From assembly GCA_030704615.1 (NCBI GenBank), contig CM060734.1, forward strand, positions 32,444,042-32,508,041: a DNA stretch of 64,000 bases, in the 5' to 3' direction. The notes under the pieces are model-generated. The model was not told the DNA's origin, made no database searches, and saw only the letters and a list, made by a program, of their open reading frames with translations. The translations under genes were made by a program, and so were the position numbers. Positions within the stretch are counted from its first letter, which is position 1. Every line of letters begins with the position of its first letter. This document shows, piece by piece, positions 1 to 13,140 of this stretch. This DNA comes from Takakia lepidozioides. Taxonomy: Eukaryota; Streptophyta; Takakiopsida; Takakiales; Takakiaceae.

Positions 1-3000
1 GCAGTGGCGTCAGCTTCGTCTCTTGCATTTTGCATGGCCCCATACGCAAATTACATCAGTGCACAGATTGGGTTGGTAGACTCCACAGCTGCGACCCGCT
101 GCTGCTGTGGGGCATTCACTCGCACACAAGGGTTATTGGTCATAGCGAGTTGTGGGCTGGTGGGGGCATGGCTCATCTCTGGTCACTGGCTTTTAAACAA
201 CCTGCTGGGGATATCACTCTGCATTGCTTTTGTGAGCCACGTTCGGCTTCCAAACATCAAGATCTGTGCGTTGCTGCTGATCTGTCTCTTTGTGTATGAC
301 ATTTTTTGGGTATTCTTCTCGGAGCGATTCTTCGGGGCAAATGTGATGGTATCGGTGGCGACTCAGCAGGCATCAAACCCTATCCACACGGTTGCAAGCT
401 CTTTGAATCTGCCTGGCCTTTCGCAAGCAATTACGAAAAAATTGGAGCTTCCTGTCAAGCTAATTTTCCCTAGGAATTTGCTTTGGGGAGGGGTTGCAAG
501 AGGCGCGGGCATCAGGGAGTTCATGATTCTCGGTCTCGGAGACATGGTTTGTATTGGTCTATCATTCACTTTTGCTTTGTTGTATAACTCCCCCCATAGA
601 AATGTACTCATAAGACGATGTCTGCTGTGGCCTTGTGGCCGAAGACCCTGCGCCCAAACTGGGCGACAACAAGAGGGAACAGACAATATCTTTATGAGGG
701 GCTCACTCCAGTTACCTTGATATAAACAATTACTTTGGGCTTTCCAGATTTCCTCTAGAAAACCCTTCACATCAATCTACTGTGTGTGAGCTTCCCAGCA
801 ATTAGACCCAACAGGGCCAGGGCTTTAGTCTCAGCTTCGAGATTTTGACAGTTGGTGAACAGAGGTGCAGGGACTATGTTCTTGATGGTCCTTAAGAAGG
901 TCGCTCTCTGATGAGAGTACCCCGGACATTGTATCAGAAAATGGATATTGCCTTCAGGCCACCCTCACATCGAGCATTGACAATCTCCCTTTCCTCTCTG
1001 CATCTGTTTATTGTTCAAAGGTAGACTCCCCGCCCTGAGCTTAAATTTCAGTCTAGTGCTGAGGGTAGGTAGGCCATTCAAAGGTCCTCACCCATGTCAC
1101 AAATTGGAAACAAGTTCAGGGAAGTCTTATGCCTAACTTTGTATTGTTCGGACATTCTTCGTGCTTTCGACATGGCCTCACAAACTTCAGCCTCCAAGTT
1201 AGCTTCATCTACTAGGGTCCAAGAAATAGAGTCGATCATCTTAGGGTGTCTGGTGATTCAACTGACCCCACCATCTGACCTTCAACTCATCTCATCAAGA
1301 GCTCAAGGGTGGTATGCCAAACTTCAGCCACATTACCTGTTCTAGAGCACCCCTAGAGAAAATGTACTCATAAGACGGTGTTAGCCGCAGCCTTGTGGCC
1401 ATAGAACTTGCGTCTAGTTTGGGCCGAAGAAGAGGGAACAGCCACTACCTTTGTGAGGGGCTCACTCCTGTAGTGAGACTTACCTTGATATAAACAATTG
1501 ATCTAGAAATTCCTTCACACAAACATCAACCTGCTTTGTGTGAGCTACCCAACAGGCCAGGGCTTTATGCACGCTGAGAGAATGTACTCATAAGACTTTG
1601 TTTGCCGTAGCCTTGTGGCCATAGACCCCGTGCTCAGTTTGTGCAGAACTAGAGGGAATGCTGGGAGAGAGAGAGAGAATGTACTCATCAGACGTTGTTT
1701 GCCGTAGCCTTGTGGCCATTTACCCCGTGCCCAGTTTGAGTGGAACACAATGGGACAGAAACTACCTTTGTCAGTGGCTGACGGCAGTAGTATGACTTAC
1801 CTTGAAACAAACAATTGATCCGAGTTTTCCAGATATCCTCTAGAAATCCCTTCACACAAACATCATGAGCAGAAAAATGTACTCGTGGGACGTTGTTTGC
1901 CGTAGTCTTGTGGCCATTGACCCCGTGCCCAGTTTGAGCGGAACACAAAGGGACAGAAACTACCTTTGTGAGGGGCTGAGTTGTATGTGGTAGTTGTACC
2001 TTTAAGGTCAGCCAAACACTGCCACGCAGAGGAGTGACGATCTTGGCAAGGACTTTGAAGAGGCAAAAAGCTCAACATACTATCTTAGATTAGGGCTCTC
2101 TCTGCCAAATTTTCTTGGTTTCTTCTGTTCAAGAGACGGGTAGTTCAGAGCACCAGAGATCTCCGAGATTTTCGTGATATCTCAGAGATTTTCTTGGTAG
2201 TCCACCACAACAGGGGTTTTGACCTTCAGCTTTTGCTTGACCATGCCTTCAGAACAGCAACTGCATATCTGTATGAACTGGCAAAGTAAAAGGGCACGGG
2301 GTTGAAAACATGCAGGCTATTCCCGCGATGCTACTGGCATTGGTTCACTGCTTTGATCACCGGAAGGGCAGGGATGAGAGCTCCTCTGCAAGGGGAAAAA
2401 AATACATCTGGTTTGCCACGTGTGGATATGCTGCTGGCCTGATTGCAGCCCTCGCCGCCGGATTATTGACCGGATCACCGCAGCCCGCGCTTCTTTATTT
2501 GGTTGGTTTTCTAGCCTTTTGCCCTCTGCACTCCAAGAGATCATTGAATGTAGGAACATCCATGAAAGTGGCAACTTTCGATGCCAGTTGCCAGAGTAGA
2601 GATCTTAGCCACAGAAACACGATTCTGGCTGTCTGACGCCTTTTGGTTAACACCATTAAGTGTTTGGTCATCACCCAATCCATATTGTGCCATAGTGTTA
2701 ACCCTCATCTTACATCAGCTTCAACAATTGAAGCTGTTTATGAAACAAGTCAGTTACTACATGTTTACTAGCCTCCTTGAATACCGCAATGTGATGCATG
2801 AGACAGGGTAGAGTGTTTCATTGTCATTTCATTCCCATGTATTTGGCAAATGTCGTCTCTGGGGGATCAAGAGCTCAGTGCATATGCAGTGTTTCACATA
2901 AAGGAAGATGAAAATGTGTATCCACTTTATTACTATGGAAGGTGCTTGTTTCTTTTCTTGCGGATGTCTGATTCTTGGCCTGGTGTCAAGTATAAGCCAT

Positions 3001-3490
3001 ATGGAATTGCCAGGACACGTGAAGATTGTGAACCATCTGAAAAGGAACACCTCTACCTGCTTTAAGAGTCTCAGTTGGTCACAGCCATTCTAGGCTACCT
3101 CTATGAGCACATGAGGGGGCACTTGTCATTGAGGCAGTTTGGTAAGAACTACTCTTCAAGTTGGCAATCTTATTACTCTTGACATATCTAAATTACTGGC
3201 TCTGAACGCTACCCTTTTTTAATTTGAATTTTCCTGCACATTCAGCATGTCCTCTCGAAGCCAATCTCATGTTGAATGTTGTGTGAAGTTGTCAGTGTAT
3301 GATCCAGGTAGTTCAGGAGTTGTTTTAAAGACTGATTGCCCCATCCGCTCACCAGTGTGACGAAATTGTGCAGGTACCATCAACACTGGGCCCAGTGGCC
3401 TCTGTGGCATGGGCACGAAGTGAGCTAGCAGAACTCTGGAATGGACCAAGACCCATTGTAAATGACAAAACAAGGCTCATGGAGGTCTGA
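1..3490 (+). CDS. Signal peptide peptidase-like aspartic protease (plant SPPL1/2 type), 5' end outside window
   Basis: Intramembrane aspartyl protease that cuts transmembrane segments of type II membrane proteins, in endosomal or Golgi membranes in the plant SPPL group. Visible exons: 1-546, 2316-2501 and 3374-3490 (stop TGA 3488-3490); both introns are GT..AG and phase 0. Exon 1 continues in frame to the window edge, so the N-terminal part and true start are missing. It encodes several hydrophobic segments, the first catalytic motif (VYDIFWVFF, about 288-314) and the second GxGD motif (LGLGDM, 529-546), which sits at the end of the exon. Exon 2 continues AIPAMLLALVHCFDHRK and ends with the conserved QPALLYL (PAL) motif. 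Exon 3 supplies VPSTLGPV and the short cytosolic tail. The order matches Arabidopsis SPPL1/2 from memory with no gaps. Intron 1 (547-2315) is filled by repeats. All catalytic motifs are intact, so it looks functional. Confidence 0.9.
600..1980 (+). repeat. Five-copy non-coding repeat inside SPPL intron 1
   Basis: Copies begin near 600, 1360, 1579, 1675 and 1875, each opening with AATGTACTCATAAGACG or a close variant, followed by a shared GCCGTAGCCTTGTGGCCAT segment and, in the longer copies, ACTACCTTTGTGAGGGGCT, CTTACCTTGATATAAACAAT and a stretch ending in CTCTAGAAATCCCTTCACAC. Lengths range from about 100 to 230 bp. Copies 3 to 5 are nearly head to tail; 1 and 2 are separated by about 530 bp of unrelated DNA. 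No coding capacity is seen. This may be a solo-LTR or MITE-like family, or local duplications. Confidence 0.75.
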
Positions 3491-4059
3491 AAGAGTTGGA
3501 GAGGTCACATGACATGGGTTCTTATCTGCCATCTTCATAGGACAGATTGGTTGCTGTCGGGTAGTTGCAAACCCACTCAAAGCTACCTTTTGAGCTTCTG
3601 AGGCTATCCTAGTTGGTAGGTTGTCAGATGCTGTTTTCTGATACCTATCCTTTATGTTGTCTGGGTCCATGCTGCCTCCGTACAGCAGCTTACAAGGAGC
3701 AGCAGCAACCCATATGACCGACCAAAGCAATTCCCCATCAACACAAACAAATTTCTACACTCAGGGTCCATAGTTCAGTTGCATCTGTTACTCAAAATTT
3801 GGTTTACAGGCTTGGTGGATGCATTGGAAGCTAAGACTGCAGATGAGCACTGGTGGTTTGGTCTCAGAATCTACTACAATTCAGGAACTCGAGGTGCATC
3901 TGCAGGTATCATTTGAATCTCGGTAAATAAGCAGCAACCACCTATGGATGCTAGTGTACCAGCACTCGCTATTTGGCAAGAGCACATATTGATTGAGTAA
4001 ATTTGCTACTCTGCATTCCCATACCCTTCCTTTCTTTGTTGACACCTTTCTCTCTTCTG

Positions 4060-4165
4060 AGCAGGTAGCCCAGTGGTTGGGTGTTTGTGCCTTGCCTGTG
4101 CATAACCTAGGTGATCCTGGGTTGAATCCTTCAACATGTGCCTTCAGACCGTGTCTCTCTTCATC
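4060..4165 (+). mobile_element. Possible tRNA-derived SINE head
   Basis: TAGCCCAGTGG (about 4066-4076) fits the polymerase III A box TRGCNNAGYNGG, and GGGTTGAATCC (about 4118-4129) fits the B box GGTTCGANTCC with one or two mismatches. Their spacing, about 45 bp, is normal for tRNA-derived SINEs. No cloverleaf can be folded around them by eye, so I do not call a tRNA gene. The 3' end and any target duplication are not clear. Confidence 0.4.
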
Positions 4166-4879
4166 GGACATTTCCCTAGATAGAGCGGGAAGATTGCTTG
4201 GAGAGTCCTTGAAGTTGTATGGAGTGCTCTTGCCAGTGTAGAAAATGCCCGCATCGTAAGCTCAAGCTGCTTCCTCAGGCATTGCATATGTTCCAAGCCA
4301 GATTTTTCGTGTCCTGGGTATGGCTGGGCGGATTTCAGATATGTACTTGTGCAGCTCAGGACGGTAACGGATTCCTCTGTACTCAACACGCTTCTCCCCC
4401 GACTTTTCCATCTAGGACTCGAGCTCACCCTGTCTCTCCTTCCACAGTCTCAAAATTCTCAAGCGGTGATTGGCCACATCTACACATGGATATGTGACCA
4501 TATATAATTGTCTAGAGTCCAACCCTTGACACACATTGCAGAAGATAAAGCAGGTTTCGAGGGAGTTTAGATCTTGGAAGTGTTTAAACAGGATTGGTAA
4601 ATTGCACGCAAAGTCATGTCGACATAATTTCAAATATTTGAATCTTCGGTACCTATCAATTGCTAGGTTCGACGTACTGCGAGTCTGTAGGCTGTGTCAG
4701 CTTCAGTCGGACGGACCGACCTAATTGACAAAGAAATGGTCTTGACCCTATTGATACATAGGTCTTGCCCTGTGCTAATTAATAATTTCACAGATATCCC
4801 ACTCTAGTAGCTCCAGAGCTTATTCCAAATGGGTTTGTCGTACTCTCGTCTTGCACAAGGGGGTTAACCAGTCGTTGAA

Positions 4880-4955
4880 CATCCTCAACCGTGAGGCAAA
4901 ATACTACAAGGTTTCTTCATCCTCAACCGTGAGGCAAAATACTACAAGGTTTCTT
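4880..4955. repeat. Exact 38 bp tandem duplication
   Basis: Two identical adjacent copies (4880-4917 and 4918-4955) starting CATCCTCAACCGTGAGGC and ending GGTTTCTT. The absence of any mismatch suggests a recent local duplication. Confidence 0.9.
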
Positions 4956-7900
4956 CAGTAAAGCTCCAGAGCTCGATCAATCCTGGTAGTGGGCGAGGAT
5001 TGGAAGCCATGTCAGTACTTATCTCCAACTAGGTAGTAGGGATTAAAGAAGTTCAAGCACTATAGTTTCTGTTTTTGGCCTAGGAAGCACACCTGCGGCT
5101 AGGTGCATCGTGTGGGCCACGCTAGGTACCTTCGATGATTCACGGATTCTAGAGTTGCTAGGAAGGAATAGAGATGTGTCGGGGGATATTTTTGGAAGGA
5201 GCAGCGAACCCTGCGAAAAGCTTGATTTAGCTCACATCAGAAGACGTGCTTTAGCTCACATCAAGAATGGAGCATATCTATGAGCTCCAAGTCCATGAGA
5301 TTATTAGGTGACTTAAATTGGTACTTGAAGACCTAAATAGTTTTCACTGTCCTTTGAGGCATACTTACCCGACCATAGCATGGCTTGTGTCATCTGATGT
5401 GCCTGGAAACCTGGATTCAGATGACAGGCAAAGGAGCCAAAAACTGTAGGCTCTCAGAGGCCTCTCATATATCTCGTGGACAGTACATCATTTACGACAG
5501 TCTCTACCGACAGAACCCACATGTTCTGTATTGGCACAAAGAGATCGGGCCCACCAGACATGCAGTTCCCGACACTTAGAAGTAATCGTGTATAAGTATT
5601 CCAGAACGCGTAGTCTCCAGTCTCCACCTTTCATTCAGGGGAAGATTCGATTTTTGGTTTTGTTGCCTCTAGAAACATGGAAGAAAACATTTGGTCGCTG
5701 CAAGGACTCGGGCCAGTGGGCACAGTGAATAGGGTATGTGTGCAAGTGTCAAAGCCACATTTAGTTATTCGTGAAGACGTTTGATTGTTTTCAAAAGCAG
5801 CAACCTTCTGAATTCAATGAGGGTACTATGCAACTGTCGGTACCGATTGCGGATTGCGGACTGCCGACCGGTCAACGATGACATCGTGGCTGTCATCACA
5901 CATGGTCCCAAATTCGGATCCATCAAGCTGTGGAAAGCTATCAGAGTTGTATAATTGATGTTATCCCTGAAGAATAAGGTTGTATGAAGAATATTGAATC
6001 GACGCAGGATGCATGTCACGTGCATAGCACTATACAAATCCTTGTTTCCTGTTATCTACTTCCCCTAAAAGTCTCTCTCATTATCTTTCTTAAGGTCTTT
6101 GGAATTTGCCCCTTCTCCCTGCTCTTTCTAGGCCCAGTTACCATTTCTGATGATTAGATCATCTCTCTGCTCTCTCGATGGGAGCCTCAACGGTTAGAGC
6201 GTTTTCTCCTCACGAATCGAAATAGGACAATTAAACTCCTCTCTATCTCTTCTCCCGTTATCAGTACTGCTGAGAATAGTCCCTCTCTTGAGCGACTCTC
6301 ACTTTCTCTTGTCCATGGCATGGTACGCGTCCTTGGGGCTATGGCTACAACTGGTTACCTGTAGGTCGAACTCAAGCACGTGGCACTTGATCAACGATTG
6401 CCTTCTAAGAAAGCATGTTGCTCAGGAGAGACGAATTGATCCCAAATTATGACGGAACTTCTGTAGACAAGTTTGATCGAGACAAGTTTGCTTGTGCTTT
6501 AACCTAAATTGTGGTCGTGGCCGATCATTCTTGAAACTGTGTTAACTTTTGATCAGCCACCACCACAATTTGAAGTTATAGCACAAGCGTACACTGGGTG
6601 AAATGTTTCACAGTCATTCAGGATTCAACAGTGCAAATGGGACAATGAGTCCAAGAATGTTGACATATCATATCAAAGAATATTGCCGTTGCTGTTGCCA
6701 GATCACACTTGGTCACCCAACAATAGAAATCGGCAAACGTGACTGACGAAGTAGGGTGCAACATGTACCCGCAAGGTTGGAAAATTTGTACATACCGCTT
6801 TTCCTGAGGAAATATGCCATCTCGAGATCCTAATTTCAATTTGCTTTGGAACGATTGGCTGGACCACTGCTGGCCATCAAAAGTTGGCATACGATCTCCT
6901 TGGATCGGTCTTCCCAAATTCTTTACAGAATGGGTGGATGTGCAAAGGTGAGCTCATGCCACACCTTTAAATCTAGAGAGCTTCCAGTATCGTCAATAAG
7001 CCTTGCAAAGTAACTTATACAGATATATTGGTCAGGAATCAACTGAAAAACGTCAAACTTCTCGAAAGTAAGCTGAACGAGACGAAGGGGTACAACATGA
7101 GATTGTGCTAGGGTTTCTTATCCAAGCACGGGTATTAGGAAAGTCTCTACCAGCTGATGATATGAATCAAAGCACCTTATCTAGAATTCAAGTTTATGGC
7201 TCCATCTACGAGCCTGGATCATCTGGCACGGAGTCCCATTCATGAACGTTCACATTTGATAACCAAGTAGAAGGGCAGTGCCATGTATAGAATGGTCGAA
7301 AAAGAGCAGCTCTCAGTCATCACTCGTTTGATGATCATTATCAGATAACAGACAACCTTACCACTGGTCAGTTGAATGAAAGTGTTAGCTACCAACCACC
7401 TCAAACAAAACCAATTTATACAAAGTCTGAACAACATTCTATGGAAGAAATAATTTGAATCAATTGATTTCTATGCATGCCAGTAAAGTTCTTGCTCTTA
7501 CAGATCCCCTACTTAAGGCATTCTAGCACTAGTTGAAGCAGACCTTATGAGACTGATGAAGGGAAAATTGGCTATCACTTTAGAATTCTGCTTAGGAATA
7601 GGCGATGGAGGCTCTTCCGACTTACTGTTGGAAAACATGAACATCTAAAGCTACTATAGACGTTAGCAGCAACAAAAGAACACTTGACAAGGCGGTGAGA
7701 AGAAGACAACGTGCTGAAGAACCCTGTACTCAACAGTGAAAAAGAATGAATATAACGGAAAGCATGAACAGATTATATACAATGAGAGTCGGATGGAGAG
7801 GCTGTGCTGGCTATTCATAGTAAGAGATAAGGAAGCACCGTCGTGTGTAGGTAACCAGACCTGATCTAATCCTACAAATATGGGAGAGTTGTTGAGGGGA

Positions 7901-10889
7901 GAATAAATGCATATTCTAACACTTACGATGTCCAAGCATTCCCTGTATTGCGAGCAAACATAGATGAACCTTTGGTAGCTATGCGAGCTCTTAATTTGCC
8001 CATTCAGGGACGACGAAAATGACTCTAAGATATATATATGATCCAGATGCTCCTCCTGCTCTTAGTAGAAAAACCGAGATGGTCTGGCGTCCGAATATTC
8101 ATGAACATTTGGAGGCGTTGAATGGGAAGAAGTTTGAAGATTGTATATTCTTCAAGTGTTCCAGAGACAAGTTTCTGTGATGAGTGAAGATCCAGGCGGT
8201 GCGATCGAAGAAGGAAATGGAGGAAATGCCTTCCAGGATACCCTTTGTTGAAACCGAATCAGAATTTTATCACCTAAGAGGATAAATGCATACACAACCC
8301 TCATAGTAGCATCACACTGAGCTGTTGTGTACATGCAGAAACTCGACCTCAATTCGACAACAGTAACGGCGGATGAAGTCCTTGGACGGGTAATTCTAAG
8401 GCTTGGCCAATACCGGCGAGAACATAGGAGTTACTGTCACCTCAGCATTTGGCCGACAGATTTCCGAGGAAACTCGCTAGCTGTCTCCATTGGACGTGCC
8501 GACTTAAACAACCAAGCTGGCATCCATAGGGAACAGAGCTTCTACTTGAATGTGGTATCTATAGTATCTGTCGTCATATCCTTCTGTTAGCACAGTAGCA
8601 TTCTTGATTTTCTTACAAAGGGAGCGTCCTCAGCTGACTACATTAAACATTCATCAGACAGAAAAAACCTCAGTTTTCAGGCGGCATGATTTCATGAGGG
8701 ATCACATTTTGTAGGTCTGTGTGTGCTCCGTTTCCTAAATTTTCAAATGACTCTTGAAAGTGCCGGACGTTCAGCGATATTGTCTGCCAACACAGATGTG
8801 CAGTGGATCGGAGTCGGATCAGGCCATTAGGTACCAAAGTTTCTGTAAAAATGATCTGAACTCAAGTGACAACTGAGCACTAGCAGTACCATGGCTGTAT
8901 CATGGTCATATGTAGCAAGGTATTTCTCCTCAATGTCATGCAGCGATATTCATAGATCTTCCTCTGGAATTGCTCTTACTCGAGCAGCCAGCAACTACAA
9001 AGTGAAACTTTATAGATCAAGCAGAGCTGCTGCGACAAAGAAGAGATTGTTGCCCCAACAGTTTAAGAAGATTTCGAACGTACGTGAGAATTCATGCAGG
9101 TCCAAGGCCCCGTGGTTTCTATGCGTATCGCTGTGACCAAAACATCGTAGGTCGATCAACCGTTACGATAGCACTGAACTTATATGAAATCTTATTGTTT
9201 GCAGATACTACCTTGAAGTAAATATTCTGGACAGTACGTGCTGTCAAGTACGGAGCGTACTTGTAAGATGTTCGAAATCAAAAGAATGACGAGGGGCCAA
9301 GTACGACATGGAGATTCGGAGATGCGATGGTGTGTTTGTAGTGCAAGTCCTGAGGAACTTGGATCGAATTGCTCCAATAACTTATGCATGGCAGGGCAAT
9401 CGGAGGAAAATAATGCCCTGCAAACAAATGCGCATGCGGTACGAGTGTATTGTACAATTGTCCGACGATGTTCAAAACAACGACTCGTCGGCAGGCGAGA
9501 GATTGAGAAGATCGGTCTTCGACCGGGGTTGGTAGACGAAAGAACTAAGGAAGGGGCAGGTGCTGCAGTACTGTAACGACTTATATTGCACCGCCCGCTG
9601 GAAGTCTCCAACCGCCTTTACAGCTATGAGGGAAGCAAGGGTTGGTCATTATCCCCTAAAGGACGGTTCGACCTTTCTGTGGTTGCATCGTTTGTTGGCC
9701 CTGCCCGAGGGCCGACAAGGTAGGGACTTCGTATCAAGTTGGCCCAAAGTGCCCTTAACATATCACGGGTTGTTCCCATGAGACTTAATGGAAACATGAA
9801 AGTTTTTAGTTCCCAATTGGGCACATGTTACACTTCATATCAATAAAACAATGATAGGGCCTCTTGTTAGTTGTACATTTACAAGATGGTATTGGATGGA
9901 GGTGGGCCCTAAAGCAAAGTTGCAGCTCGCGCACTAAAATCCCGGGCCCTTTGGATTACTACAGCGCTGCCTAGGATTTTCTATGTGTGAAAGTGCAGAT
10001 TTTGTGTGGTGTGCAAGTTTTGAGAGTTTCGAGCATATTGACTTCGTGACCGTGTGACCGTGGGCCAATGAGCGCCTTAGGCCACACGGTTTCTGCCAAA
10101 GCCTGAGTTAAGAATGGCTAGATAATCCACTGTATGCTACATCCCTTTAGTCGAACTTGAAAATTCCAACTGTGAATTGGTGCATTCCCTTTGTATTTCT
10201 ACCTCGCATTATTCACACTTGAAATTTTTTTTTTCATGCAAAATTTCTACTGCTTGCTGCATCCAAAACAAAAGCCTTGTTCATTTTGCCCACAGGTACC
10301 CTGAGCAGTTACATACAAAGGGGCACTAATGAAAACATGTCATTACATGCTGAAATTTGGACACAATGTCCTGCACTTGGTAGGCAACATTTGGTCAAAA
10401 ATTGGAGGAGAACCTAGAACTGGAACATGGAGAAAATTGGTGGTCAAACCAAGTTTTTCCATGAATTTTTGTATGAGACTACAAATTGGGGTCACTCCCA
10501 CATTGCAATCTGCTTATTCCAACGGTGGATTGAGCTATAAATTTTTGACCACCTGTATAATATAGTTGCTAACATTGTACGGTTCATCCATGTGATGAAC
10601 TTTGGCAGCAAGATACATCCACTTGAGTCAGGTCATGTCAAGTTGTTTAAAAACATCGCAAAAAAACTCTCATCCTTTAGGGGTTATAGAAGGAGGAATC
10701 GATGCGCCAGTTTCGCATCCGAATTCCAACTGTGAGTAGTTTCCGCACCATCACGAGCACTCACTCTTCTATTCTCACACGTAAGTACGAGACGTTCTGT
10801 TTAGGGGAAGGGCAACTGATGTATCCTGAAATGGTCAAACAGCAGCGCCGTAATGCTTTGTAAGACGCGGGGTGACCCCGGTAGGGCGA

Positions 10890-10990
10890 GACACGCGACG
10901 TGCATAGCATGTAACCCTGAGTGGAGTTACCCTCCCCACTCTGTATCCCTCTGTCACCCTGACTGGAATTACACTCCGTTCAGTTCCATG
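10890..10990 (-). repeat. GTAACTCCACT-type repeat, left inverted copy
   Basis: Read on the minus strand this tract has the same wording as the cluster at 14.9-15.07 kb: GTAACTCCACTCAGGGTTACA here against GTAACTCCACTTAGGGTTACA there. A further similar stretch (AGTTCCATGTCACTCTCAA here, AGTTCCATTTCACCCTAAA on the minus strand there) lies on the inner side of both. The two tracts therefore form an inverted pair about 4 kb apart. Confidence 0.6.
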
Positions 10991-11731
10991 TCACTCTCAA
11001 ACGACTTTTGGGAATATTTGACATGCCAAAAACATCATGTTAGAGGTTGCATGTGTGCATTAAGTTCTTACCTCATTCTTGGTGTTCTCCTGTGGGAATC
11101 TCTCTCTCACACCCATGGTAGTAATGGTAGCGGATACCCACCCATTCTATGATTTCTTACACAATCCACCAATAAAAAGAGTAAAAACTATCATAATGTA
11201 CAAGCATACAAAGAGGTTATGGATTATACATGTTGTGATATAAGAATACCCAACAAAAACCATATAATGTGTAGCAAGACTAAGGCCCATTACACACGAG
11301 CGGCAGGAAATTGTCGCGTTCCAAATTTTTGCTAGGAGTTTTGCCTATATATAGATCCACATCAGCGATAAAATCTTGGCTGGCTTCCACACGGGAAAGG
11401 AGCAACAACGGCAATGGTTTCCCACCATAATCCAAATCGTGCAACCAAGTCCACACACAGAGCATGTAGGCTTGGTGTGGCAAGTGGGGGGGAAGGATGA
11501 GTTTTCTTACCGCCCCCATATCATGGCTTGTTTTACGGGTTTTCAGGGGCTGATGGCTGGAAGAACGATAGAGGCGCTGATCCCCACAGTGGTAGCCACA
11601 CACGCTCCGCGTAGGATTTAACATGGGCGTACGTCCAGCCGTGTGGTAGCCGTAGCTTCATCGTCAACCAATAAAATGGATACAACTCTACTTTTATGTG
11701 TGTCGCTGCCACTCGTCTGTCAACGCCCTAA

Positions 11732-12167
11732 GAACATCTACACGGTGAGCAAGGCCCGTCAAACGTTATATAGCCCGGTTACAGGAGTGACGGTATCTTT
11801 TACAAGGACGGTTCGGTTGGCACTCCACAGTTGGGACGGTAGTAGACCCAACACACACCCCAATCACAACTTGGCAAGAAGGGGGTAGGAAGCGCTGTCA
11901 CAATCTTGGAGTGTTGAAATAATCTTGGAGCGTGAAATGACGATCTACAGAGGGCGCAATTGATGGCTGGGTTGGCTCACACGTGCAAATGTAATGTACA
12001 GTGGTTGGCGGGGTCCCTGCATGCTTGGCAAAAGTGCCGTCGGGAGACAGATTTGCGGCGGGGCCATTAGCAATTCTACCGGGCTGAGGCAACCGTGGAG
12101 CAACCTGGGCGGCTTTTTGGGCAAATTGCCGTTTTTGGACATGTACTGTGGCACCGTGGAAATGCTC
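11732..12167. mobile_element. Tourist-like MITE (PIF/Harbinger superfamily), 436 bp
   Basis: Terminal inverted repeats GAACATCTACACGGTG (left) and GAGCATTTCCACGGTG (right, read on the minus strand) match at 13 of 16 positions. The element is flanked on both sides by TAA (11729-11731 and 12168-12170), the 3 bp target duplication typical of PIF/Harbinger. It has no transposase and is therefore non-autonomous. The short open frames inside it (for example minus strand 11898-12188) look fortuitous. Confidence 0.75.
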
Positions 12168-12170
12168 TAA

Positions 12171-13137
12171 GCTGTCTTCATGAGGCAATCAGTAGATGGA
12201 ATTAATGGAGAAAGAGAAAAGAAAACATGTGGAAGGATGTAACGCACCTCACTTTGATAAACTCTACTTAAGTCATAGGTATTCGCTTTGATGCATACAC
12301 TAATTAGCTCTCAAATTGGCCGCTGGACCGACTTAAAGCTTCGGCTGCTCGCCGGGGCATAACTGTTTCCCATCTCAAGATTCCCAAACATTATGATCAC
12401 ATGCAAATCCCTATGGTTAAAGACAATCCGGAATATCTCCACACATTGTGTCGTTTTTCGGCTCACTAGTTTGCTTCACTAGCTTTGATGCTTTGATGGG
12501 CTTGCACCGTTCTCGGGTTACTATTCATTATATATACTTCTGTGAATGTCGACAGGGTGTCACAAACAGCCAATTTCTATTTTAGTGCACCACCACCAAA
12601 ATCCTCGACTCCCTATGATGAGTCGCGGTGAGTGATCTTGGTCCACCCACCACAGCCTCATTGGTATGCGGCGAGTCCCAAGACTCCACCATGACTCCCA
12701 CCTCAAGGCCTCAGCCCCGCGGTGAGTCCTATGTCACCCCCACTATGACTCCATACGCTACGACCACCGGACAATTGAAGCCCCCACCACAGCCTGGTTG
12801 TGGGCTTCATCTAGTGAGCGCCTCTGCCCGTCTTTAGTACCTTAACCACTCAAAGGTCGTTCACCCACTGCTACTATTACCGCTACTCCCACCTTAAAGG
12901 TAGCTCTCTTGTGTCCATACCCGTGTCTTTAACACAAAATGCAGCAACAAAGGAGGCCTAGTAAATGGGCTATTGTCTTCCGTTTAGAAGGTAAACGTCT
13001 TCTAATTGTGTCTCCTAAGGATTTAAAGTCCTCATGAAGTCAGAAGTACCAATACATAGAGTGATCGATTGATCTTGAAATCAATGACATTAATGACAAT
13101 CATCCAACACTTTCATACTACTTACAAATAGATGGTT
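12171..13137. other. Intergenic DNA between two MITEs
   Basis: No gene or motif recognised. The tract around 12.6-12.8 kb is rich in CCACCAC and GAGTC-like words but shows no regular period. Confidence 0.5.
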
Positions 13138-13140
13138 TTA

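Larger units (their letters stand above)
3491..11728. other. Gene-poor stretch with no recognised protein gene
   Basis: Only short overlapping open frames occur here, all below about 140 codons, with stops in every frame and no motif I recognise on either strand. The stretch holds a possible tRNA-derived SINE near 4.06 kb, an exact 38 bp tandem duplication near 4.9 kb and a repeat tract near 10.9 kb that reappears inverted at 14.9 kb. The frames between about 6.6 and 9.6 kb could be decayed retroelement coding sequence, but I cannot identify a domain. Confidence 0.6.

Noticed and set aside
9192-9611. 139-codon minus-strand frame with overlapping plus-strand frames of 112 and 75 codons
   Set aside because: No motif, no splice partners and open on both strands at once; most likely chance in a GC-richer patch or unrecognisable transposon debris.
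11281-11640. 114-codon minus-strand frame and possible weak terminal repeats (GGCCCATTACACACG against GGCTACCACACGG)
   Set aside because: The end similarity is too poor and no target duplication is visible.
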